Of a DNA stretch of 64,000 bases, positions 56,383 to 64,000 are shown in pieces. Both the position numbers and the translations under genes were made by a program. The notes below the pieces were generated by a model. It ran no database searches. It worked only from the letters and a program-made list of their open reading frames with translations, and was not told where the DNA came from. The number at the start of each line of letters is the position of its first letter. Positions within the stretch are counted from its first letter, which is position 1. Source of the stretch: Tubulanus polymorphus (lineage: Eukaryota; Nemertea; Palaeonemertea; Tubulaniformes; Tubulanidae); assembly GCF_964204645.1 (NCBI RefSeq), contig NC_134032.1:3498916-3562915 (forward strand), written 5' to 3'.

Positions 56383-56690
56383 GGCCATTTGTGGCCGGTT
56401 TTGCTTAATGCGCATGCGTTAATCATAATTATAAATTCATTCTATAAATTATGTAAAATAGAAACAACACATGTGTTACATGCGTCACATGCGGCCATTT
56501 ATGGCCGGTTTTGCTTAATGCGTATGTGTTAAACATAATTGTATATTCATTCTATAAATTCTGTAAAATAGAAACAACTGAACATAGAAAATTCAAACGC
56601 ATTCATGTCTGCGTCACATGCGTTACATGTGTCACATGCGGCCATTTATGGCCGGTTTTGCTTAATGCGCATGCGTTAATCATAATAGAA
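56383..56690. repeat. Three direct repeats with a GGCCATTTATGGCC palindrome
   Basis: Copies at about 56383-56430, 56489-56537 and 56636-56685 share CGGCCATTT(G/A)TGGCCGG, TTTTGCTTAATGCG and ATG(C/T)GTTAA. Between copies 1 and 2 lies ATTCATTCTATAAATT...GTAAAATAGAAACAAC, also repeated after copy 2. Repeats with internal dyads upstream of a divergent region resemble iterons or protein-binding arrays. Confidence 0.75.
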
Positions 56691-57250
56691 ACGACTGAAC
56701 ATAAAAATTCACAAATCAGATTTACACAATACATTATACAAGTTGTTCAGTCATTTCTTCTAATACATCATTTGATTTCTATAAATACAATTTATAATTA
56801 CAAACATTTTTTCAATTGTTGGTAAATATTTAACTACATCAACAAATGATAAACTTAATCATTGGAGTCTTAATGTTTTTGAAATTCTTATATAGTTTCT
56901 TCGTTGATCTTTTGGTGATTCTTGTGTTTCTTGTGCTAATTTCTATTGGTTTGATATCCATTGCTGTTGATTCCTCAGTCAGAAAGAGTATCTTGAGTTT
57001 CTCTATCGCTTCTTGATGTGTATGACGTTTTATTAATCTAAAAGATATTAGCGGTAACTCTAGCTATCTAAAAGATATACTAAATACGCTTAAATATATC
57101 TAAAGGTTTCATATTTAATAGCCTTAATAACTACAACAAACAGTACTTACATTTAGATTTATAATTGTATACTATAAACTCCTAATTTCGTTTCGAAAGA
57201 TAGAATATCCTGAGCACAATATTACAGCGTATATCCATTTCCGGGGCGAT

Positions 57251-57316
57251 TTCTAGAATGACACGTCGTTGATTATACCACATCATCTAGTTCCGGCGCG
57301 CCTTTCTAGAATATTC
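57251..57316. promoter_or_regulatory. Heat-shock-element-like sites
   Basis: 57304-57316 reads TTCTAGAATATTC, three alternating TTC/GAA pentamers, the consensus form for HSF binding. 57251-57258 has TTCTAGAA. Both sit in duplicated sequence (CCGG.GCG..TTTCTAGAAT). This could make expression stress-responsive, but in AT-rich DNA such matches also arise by chance. Confidence 0.35.
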
Positions 57317-57743
57317 TACACGTTATGATTCATAATATCTCGGCAGCTGTAACAGCTGTGAATTTATAGATTTATTCTATAGCTATGTTAAGCGTCTGAT
57401 GTGCGCGCCTATTTATACTATTCTATGCTCAGAAACATCTAGAATAAGTGTGTTGAGACTTGCGAATTAAGAGACTTTTGATTGGTTAGAGCTTAGTTGT
57501 CCAGAAAAATCTAAAAAGCGCGTTGAGACTTGTAAATTATGAGATTTGTGATTCGCTAACGTTCGCCGTATGATGTATAATACACAACGCGTTGAGACTT
57601 GTAAATATAGTTGAAAAAAAATCAATAATAAAGGCATTTAGATCAATGAAATTAATTAACTCTTTACAATTGAAATATAAGCTGGTAACATATGTTTACT
57701 AGAGCTAATACAACCAACTATATAGCTGAGTATTATCAGGTGT

Positions 57744-57917
57744 TTACAACGATTCAACGTATTTTTCACTATGTGTTGAGTTCCTTAATTCGATAAATGT
57801 CTTTGCTTTAACCAACTGGACTAAAAACAAATGTGTTATAGTTTTATTGTGTCTTGCTTTTTGAGACTTATCTATATCGATATTACATGTTGGGCAGTAG
57901 TACTTATTTGCTTCCAT
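57744..57917 (-). CDS. 57-aa chimeric frame: TIR zinc finger joined to HNH-like tail
   Basis: The right terminal repeat reproduces the polymerase start codon and its first 29-30 codons, including the full C2H2 finger (Cys8, Cys11, His23, His29). At the inner TIR edge (57829) the frame continues without a stop into QLVKAKTFIE ... EKYVESL and ends at TAA 57744-57746. That tail resembles the last ~25 residues of the HNH endonuclease (LTKAKKFI ... EQYVESLMSG). It could be a genuine small regulatory protein driven by the same leader as the polymerase, or a relic of a deleted second HNH or polymerase copy. Expression is unknown. Confidence 0.5.
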   Translation of the reverse strand: MEANKYYCPTCNIDIDKSQKARHNKTITHLFLVQLVKAKTFIELRNSTHSEKYVESL

Positions 57918-58033
57918 TTTAATACTATATTTTTTATTAAAATTGATTTTAGAAGTTCAATGATTTATATTTTATTCATATATATATGAATATTTTAAGA
58001 GTAATAGGGATAATAGGCTTTCAGGCTAAAGGT
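57829..58033 (-). repeat. Right terminal inverted repeat (205 bp)
   Basis: Complement of 40712-40916. It ends outward at GGCTTTCAGGCTAAAGGT, which in the left end is the inner part of the foldback hairpin. The rest of the hairpin is missing here and unrelated sequence begins at 58034, so the extreme right tip is probably lost. Confidence 0.88.
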
Positions 58034-58859
58034 CTCGTGATTGACGCAATCTGCTGAATGACAGAATCCAGGCTAAAATCTTTCTAGTGAAGATTTAAAA
58101 TTAACCAATGGCAATGTACTGAATTGCTGATGATATTTTGAATCTGAAACAATGATATTTAATGTAATTGATTGAACCGTTTAACGCGGAGAGGTGCGGA
58201 TCTGCACTTTTACCACGCTTTTTGTCGTGGATAATCATTTGAACTATTTCTGTGGCAACTATAAATAAGTGTGCTCCTCTTTTAATTTCGTAAGATGCTT
58301 CGTCGATGGATACTTAGATTAATATTTTAAGGTAACCTGGTTGGTATAAGCCCATCCGATTATAAAAAGCTTACCACCAACGATTAGGTAACTAACTAAC
58401 AGACACAGGGACCTCATTCGGTGTCAATAACCACTTTCACTAGGCCGTACTAGCTGCGTGCACATGGTGCAGGCGATAGTTTCACAGATTTAGTTGAGCT
58501 GTTACAATTCCTTTGTATCCTCTTTTCTACATCTTCAGCAGGTTACCACCAGCTGACTCAACCAGTTTCGCCATATTTTCCCACGGCACCTCGTTTCAGA
58601 GGTGTGAAAATGATAATCTGTTAATCCATTAAACAAGTGCTGAAAACTGCTGAAAACTTTTTGCTTACTAGAGTAATTGTAGGTTTAGCTCCCCTTTTCA
58701 ACCACCCTCCCCCAACCTCTCAGTCAGTCTCCCTGTTAATGTGTTTCTCTAATGACTGTTTCAATTATATATTATAGGTTATCCTCTCCGGACTGCCGTG
58801 TAAACTTCCTCATTAATACTGGACGTGGACTTCAACCGAAATTCATCAGTTTTACTTCT
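58034..58859. other. No gene recognised (right flank of the Polinton)
   Basis: Base composition returns to that of the rest of the window. No exon, RNA gene or transposon end identified. Confidence 0.4.
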
Positions 58860-59005
58860 TCAGTCCACTTCTTCTGGACTACTAGTGAACTAACCGGACT
58901 ATATGTTAACTAACCGGACTACTAGTGAACTGACCGGACTATTAGTGAACTAACTGGACTATTAGTGAATTAACCGGATGTGAACTAACTGGACTATATT
59001 AGTTC
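58860..59005. repeat. ~21-bp minisatellite
   Basis: Six or so degenerate units of GGACTA(C/T)TAGTGAACTAACC. No coding content. Confidence 0.8.
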
Positions 59006-59279
59006 ACTAACTAGATAGTGAATTGATACTCGTGAAAAAACGATCAGTGGTGGACTCCTGAAGGCCAGACAAAGATCAGTCGAACTTTCTATATGGCAGT
59101 GCCACGTTGTGGTGCCAATGTTGGTTGTTTTACATGTCAGTAAATATGTTGTAACATACCCATCTCAAACTATGGCTGTACTGTGATAGCCTTGTCTTAC
59201 TGTCATTTAGCTGTATTTGTTGTCTGAGAATAAAACGGCTTTCATATTCATTATTCATGTTAAATCTTTCATTTGTTTG

Positions 59280-59435
59280 GTTAAATGCCAGTAAATCGCC
59301 CCTTAGCCCGACCCTGCCAGTAAACAACCCCATAGCCCGACCCTGCCAGTCAATCGCCCCATAGCCCGATCCTGCCAGTAAATCGCCCCATACCTCACCC
59401 TGACAGTAAATCGCCTCATAGCTCACCCTCGCAGG
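59280..59435. repeat. ~30-bp minisatellite
   Basis: About five units containing CCTGCCAGTAAATCGCCCCA and TAGCCCGA. Open frames across it on the minus strand are repeat artefacts. Confidence 0.8.
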
Positions 59436-59764
59436 TACATCGTCGTCCAAAACAGTTCGGTTCTACCAGTCGTACCCTCGGTTTTTGTTGTTAGTAGCCG
59501 TCATATTGGCTCCCTCACCGAAGACCATACTATTTTTTCTGACTTATTAATGTAATTTTTCAGACTTCATAAAACGTACAAGTTTCCGATCCATACATTG
59601 CTACAGCTCCGGACAAATATTTACCACATGCAGTTTGTCTGAATTTGGCGTGCACATTTTTATTACCGATCATCCGCCGCCCTAGCAATGAGGCTTGTGT
59701 GAGGTTGAAAATATTAATATTTTTGCAACAGAAAATAAGTCGGAACAAATTGTTAGATGGAAAA

Positions 59765-60062
59765 GGCCAAGCGCCCCAGCTGCTTGACGTTTATTTGAAA
59801 AATTATACCAAAACACGTGACAACCTAATTTGCTGTCACGTACAAAATTACAATATCATCAATCTAACAAAGAAATACAAAGTCATACAAAACTAACTAG
59901 GTCAACCGCCCCAGCTGATTGACCTAGTTTCTGATTTAAACAATTATCGGAAAAAATACTTCGCGGTCAAAAGCCCATGCTGTTTGACCTATTTATGAAT
60001 ACAAGTAACTACACCACTATTACTAAGAAGTCAAACGCCCCAGCTGTTTGACCTAGTTCGGA
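59765..60062. repeat. Four spaced copies of a dyad-containing repeat
   Basis: Copies near 59767, 59900, 59968 and 60031 share TCAA(A/C)CGCCCCAGCTG(T/A)TTGACC, itself partly self-complementary (GGTCAA ... TTGACC). The spacers are unrelated. Confidence 0.7.
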
Positions 60063-61640
60063 GTAAAAAGTCCTCGATTAATCGTAAGTGGGCTAGAAAA
60101 ATGGGCTAGAAAAGATTAATCGTAAGAGGGCCAACAAATGCCGTAGGCGCAGGTAGGGGATGGAGGGTGGTAAAATGTTAAACTTTACGCCTGAGTTCCG
60201 GAACTGAAAAGGACGTGTTTACTTCGCGTTGATTGGCTGGTTGGCTAATAGCCCGAGGGCGGCGCCACCGGCTGGTGCTATGTTGCCCGCCGGGAGAAGA
60301 ACTTCATTTTCTGTCGCAAAAATGCTGATGGGCAACTGGTCATTCGCACATCTTTTGTTTTAGATTCACTGAATACACTTTTTCCTTAGACTTTTTAAAC
60401 TTCCTGCAACGAAGCGACGGGCTTTAAGTCGAAAAGCGACTCGACGCCTACCAACGTAATTCGCCGGATTATCGTCGATTAGCGGTACTACATAACCCCA
60501 GCGTATTCAAACTTCGAAGCATTTTCAAACTTCAAAAGGAAAGATGCCATTGATCGCAATTTAAGAATGGCCAGTGACCTACCTGCGTTACCTTTTGAAA
60601 TCATTCGCCGAAGCTTTTATTATCGGTGATGCAACCAATCACCGGCTACGAATTTGAAGGGGGTCAGTTAAAAACTAGTGGGTGTTCCTACAAGTCGTCA
60701 ATACACTTGGGAATTCTACACAGTGTTGAAGTCTCTGTCGCTGGATATTGCACAGATAGGACACGTATTGGAAAAAGAGAATTTTCATTAGATTGTAACA
60801 AACGCAGCTGAGCTGATATGAACTATTTGTTGTAAATACAACTGGATTTTGGCAACAGGACACGGAATTAAAAATGACTTCAAAATTGAATAAAAGAAGG
60901 ATTAAATTGACCTCAGCCTCCATCGCGTTACAAGGTTGCTGTAAGGTAGGTGGAGCATTTATTTAACATTAGCGGTCGAAATTATGTTTTATAGGTTTAG
61001 ATTTAGAAAAAAAATAGTTGCGCTTTAGGTTAGGGTTAAGGTTAGGTTTAATTAACAGGTACCTGTACCCAGTGTTACAGCTTCATGGAAGAACAGACAC
61101 GCCTACTGATGAAAAACAAGAGCGGTCCGAATTGAATAAGGTAGGACATATTTCAGCGTGGACTTGTCAACTAGAGTTGATACGTCCATGATTTCAGTGA
61201 GAAGAAAAAGACCCCCGGGCCACAGAAGATCGAACCCGAAGTTGAATGATGATGACAGAGTGGCTTGAAAAATTCAGGTGCGACTTGTATGACATGTCTA
61301 ATAATTCTCGTAGATAAATAGAATTAATAGAACTTAGTAATAGCTAGTTATGACCCCCAATTAAAACATAATTTCAGCCGTTAATTCTTAGGTATTTTGA
61401 ATATATTTCACAATCATCCACCACCAAACCCCACCCCTTAAAACGAAGCTTCGACAATTTTTGTGGGTTAAGCGTGACTTTGGTAGCATGATGAATTGAC
61501 GATTTGGACTTGACAACTTTTTACAAAATACAAGCTACAAAAACGTTAACGCATGTAGAACTAGGGAAAGATATAAAACCACGTGACTCTAAACGGGTCA
61601 ATTATTGCGCGATTTGTTGAGATTCTTGTCGCTAACTCTG
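60063..61640. other. No gene recognised
   Basis: It includes a CpG-richer stretch at about 60235-60300 and 60400-60490. Short frames at 60.6-60.9 kb overlap on both strands. No domain, RNA gene or repeat structure supported. Confidence 0.4.
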
Positions 61641-61990
61641 TTGAGCCATTTTATTTCGAAGTCTCAACTCGCGCCATTTTATTTCGAAGTCTCATCTCGC
61701 GCCATTTTATATAAAGTCTCATCTCGCGCCATTTTATTTTGAAGTCTTATCTCGCGCCATTTTAGAAGTCTTTTAACGCATCCCAGATGACTCCCAGCAT
61801 CACTCAAGGGCTGCATTTGATGTTGAATTTTGGGAATTTATTTTAATTTGATGCATTTTATTTTGTTGTTGTAATATGTAATATGTATTGTAATATGTAT
61901 TCTAATATGTATTGTATTATTGTATCATGTATTGTAATATATATTGTAATATGTATTGTATTATTGTATCATGTGTGTATTGTATTATCT
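61641..61990. repeat. CTCGCGCCATTTTA minisatellite followed by TATTGTAATATG repeats
   Basis: 61660-61775 holds about five units of (CTCGCGCCATTTTA)(TTTCGAAGTCT). 61870-61990 is a run of degenerate ATTGTAATATGT units. The latter gives an artefactual Cys/Ile/Val-rich frame. Confidence 0.75.
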
Positions 61991-62322
61991 TGTATTTGTA
62001 TAATTACCCTGCTCACTCAGATCTCTCTAATTAGAATCAGTTTACCTATAAATATTGTTGTTTGTACGTTGACTATATTCACTTAGATGTCAGCCTCTAT
62101 AGTAGTGAAAGCTTGTGCGTCAAATAAACTAGTCACACCTATATTGTACTACTCGTCTTGTTACATTTATTCTAAACCCGGTTTACACCCCAGGCTCCGC
62201 TACGAATTCCTGATTCGGACCTGCTGTCACTGTCGCTGCCATCGTGGACACAGAGGAAAACTGGCTGGTTTCGAACCCGTGAAAGCAGCAGGCCCATTTC
62301 TCATGGACATTGAGCAAAACTT

Positions 62323-62505
62323 GGTCGGTTGCACAGTCACGGCTTAGACTAAAGACCAGTCTTAGACCAACTTAGTTCTATAGCCAATCTAACAACTTAA
62401 GACCAGTCTAAACTCATTCTAGTTCTATAGCCAATCTGACAACTTAAAACCAGTCTTATAGATTTAAGACCACTTTTGGTCTAAGTCACGACTGTGCAAC
62501 TGGCC
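62323..62505. mobile_element. Short element related to the one at 27.5 kb
   Basis: Terminal inverted repeats GGTCGGTTGCACAGTCACG and CGACTGTGCAACTGGCC. The interior has about three copies, in reverse orientation, of the same ~47-bp unit (GTTCTATAGCCAATCTAACA) seen at 27508-28082. Confidence 0.75.
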
Positions 62506-62805
62506 CTGCTGAGAAGTTAACATTCGATTTTTAGCCTTCTTTGACGAAGAGAACTTCAGTGGGACAATACACAGAACCTGTTTTGGAATTTTCTGCGAAA
62601 GCTTCATTTTTCTAGAGGGAAATCAATCAATTTCATCATTTTCGGTAAATACGACGAGAAATTTTGCCGAAATTGAGAGTATTGAAACAAGCTACACGGC
62701 TGTCTAGAATCAGTTAGTTCGGGTTGAAAAATTCGCAGAAAATTCCAAAACATTTTATTTCTACATCACGAGGAGACTGATATTGACCAGTGACCACGTA
62801 CGCTG

Positions 62806-63106
62806 AAGGATTCGATTGAACCCACTACGCTAAAGCTGTTCCAAGCGAGTTCGGGGAGCGATACCGGACCCTGGCAAGCGAGGATGGGCGTACTTCGGTT
62901 ATCGGAGTTAGTCGACTATAATTGTCGATCTAAGTGAAACCGAATGTAAGTTTAGTCGGAACTATATTCAGGAACGGAAATTAACCGCTTTCGGTTATTA
63001 GTTCCGCCCTGAACACTCATCCTCGCTTGCCAGGGGTCCGGTATCACTCCGGAACTCGCTTCCAGGGAACAGCTTAAGCGTAGTGAGTTCGAATCCCTAG
63101 ACAAGC
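62806..63106. mobile_element. MITE-like element with ~85-bp inverted ends
   Basis: The left end about 62806-62886 and right end about 63018-63105 are inverted copies. They include ATCCTCGCTTGCCAG and GAACTCGCTT on the right and their complements on the left. The outer part has a GAGTTCGAATCCC word like a tRNA B box. The interior has no coding content. Confidence 0.7.
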
Positions 63107-64000
63107 CGTGCCGAAGATGTTAACATTTTGAGCACCCCATTAATTTGTTGGCAATCCAAAAAATGAGAACAATATATCAACAGTTTTTCAACTATATGGT
63201 GCTGGGGGTAGGGGCTTAAAACTTATACTTCATTGCCCATTCAAACATGTCTCGATTCAAAAGTTGTGCGAACATACCGGGAATAAAACAGCGGGTTCGT
63301 GTTTGTAATTGGAAATCGATAGGATATATCATAGTTGGTTGTTATGTCAAATTCTAATGGGTTTTTCATTAGACCAAACATATAATTGGCAACTTTCAGC
63401 GTAAACGTTCTCCAATGTAATTCAGTTCTGTGGATACATCGTAGGCTGTATTTACATTTATTCATTTTTGGAAAAAAAAGATCCACCAGTTGATGACTGG
63501 TGAGTGGGTAGCTCGGTTCTGGGCAAAAATCTATTTCAAACAAGAATGAAATTTACCATTAAGTTACTTATAAACAACACTGATTGAAAAACGCCCTAAA
63601 TCTCTTGACCTATTTATTATCTTAACGTTACTCGTACGTACGGTCAAAGTGAGGAATCCAAAACGAAAGTGTTTGCGAAATAAAAATAAAAGATTAATTT
63701 TTTTCTTAAAGCAAAATTCCGCATTCGATTGACATCTTAAAGAGGAAACGAAATATCTTCTATTAGATATAAAGCAAAGATTTGGCTAAATGTTTCAAAC
63801 GTGACGGCTTAGAATTTTAACAACTCTAATGATGCGCTGATTATTTACGAGGTCAATTCATCTTTTATTTTCATGAACCTGAATGAGCAGGAAAAATAAA
63901 AAAATAACAGGTTCAACATCCCACGGTAATTTTGGGCAGTTTGATATTCGCACCACATTCTTATCCAATTCATAAGAATTTTTCGGTTCCATCATTTCCA
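63107..64000. other. No gene recognised
   Basis: The frame of 100 codons on the minus strand at 63241-63543 shows no recognisable domain and no splice context I can defend. Nothing else is seen to the window end. Confidence 0.35.

Larger units (their letters stand above)
56236..57743. other. 1.5-kb non-coding right region with repeats and possible regulatory sites
   Basis: It lies between the HNH start and the right-end small frame. It holds three ~130-bp direct repeats (56383-56690), heat-shock-element-like sites near 57251-57316, and three copies of a GTTGAGACTTG(T/C)(A/G)AATTA word at about 57449-57610. A short basic frame on the minus strand (56839-56961, 40 codons, with an open extension upstream behind an acceptor-like TATCTTTTAG) could be an exon, but I cannot support it as a gene. 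This is a plausible site for an origin or an early promoter. Confidence 0.4.
40478..58033. mobile_element. Polinton/Maverick (adintovirus-type) element, nearly complete
   Basis: A 17.6-kb, very AT-rich block bounded by inverted repeats and packed with genes. Plus-strand genes run to 52.40 kb, and a converging minus-strand set occupies 52.64-56.24 kb. It has the family's defining set: protein-primed DNA polymerase B, retroviral-type integrase, FtsK/HerA-type packaging ATPase, penton and a probable double jelly-roll capsid protein. Such elements self-replicate and integrate, and probably also form virions. Most frames are intact. The left end has a 269-bp foldback beyond the shared 205-bp TIR; the right end stops at the TIR edge, so the right tip is probably deleted. 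I find no target-site duplication, consistent with loss of that tip. An adenain-type protease was not found. Confidence 0.92.

Noticed and set aside
56839-57043. Small basic minus-strand gene or exon in the Polinton right end
   Set aside because: Only 40 codons from an ATG; the open extension upstream lacks a start, and no conserved motif is seen. Mentioned as a possibility in the regional entry only.
62806-63106. tRNA gene (GAGTTCGAATCC B-box-like word)
   Set aside because: No cloverleaf can be drawn and the word lies in the inverted repeat of a MITE-like element; at most tRNA-like ancestry.

Overview
This is eukaryotic genomic DNA from an animal, most likely a marine invertebrate. The evidence is a multi-exon gene with GT-AG introns, an intronless rhodopsin-class GPCR, CUB domains, animal-type retroelements and abundant foldback transposons and minisatellites. 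I cannot name the species; a lophotrochozoan or another marine bilaterian fits. Host sequence is moderately AT-rich. Most of the window is non-coding and repeat-derived.

Layout. 1-8.9 kb: foldback/MITE-like elements and unrecognised sequence. 8.96-9.91 kb: intact GPCR, 316 aa. 12.6-16.2 kb: a decayed left end of a Polinton/Maverick (foldback hairpin plus a DNA polymerase B pseudogene), cut by a 5'-truncated Penelope-like element with a hammerhead-like repeat tail; a 24-bp minisatellite follows. 17.16-26.92 kb: an 18-exon plus-strand gene, 708 codons by my model (signal peptide, two CUB domains, two PLAT-like domains, stalk, one TM helix, tyrosine-containing tail). 27.5-28.8 kb: transposon-borne minisatellite and small foldbacks. 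28.88-35.81 kb: a 6.9-kb palindrome with 2.7-kb arms. 36.2-37.1 kb: satellite arrays. 40.48-58.03 kb: a nearly complete, very AT-rich Polinton/Maverick (adintovirus-type) element. 58-64 kb: unrecognised sequence with minisatellites and two MITE-like elements.

The 17.6-kb Polinton is the centrepiece. Its plus-strand genes are protein-primed DNA polymerase B (1343 aa), a small putative OB-fold protein, penton, five small or membrane proteins (one broken by a frameshift and stops), a 488-aa coiled-coil membrane protein, the major capsid protein and a zinc-finger protein. Converging on the minus strand are HNH endonuclease, two conserved unknowns, a retroviral-type integrase with chromodomain, and a packaging ATPase. 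Polymerase, integrase, ATPase, penton and capsid frames are all open, so the element is young or was recently mobile. I could not find the usual adenain-type protease.

Three features of this element look unusual. The 205-bp terminal inverted repeats contain the polymerase start codon and its first zinc finger, so the right end carries a 57-aa open frame joining that finger to a tail resembling the HNH protein's C-terminus. Fourteen of sixteen gene starts carry TAAATG, often behind a T-tract, like a poxvirus late promoter/start. Both Polinton copies in the window begin with a self-complementary foldback hairpin.
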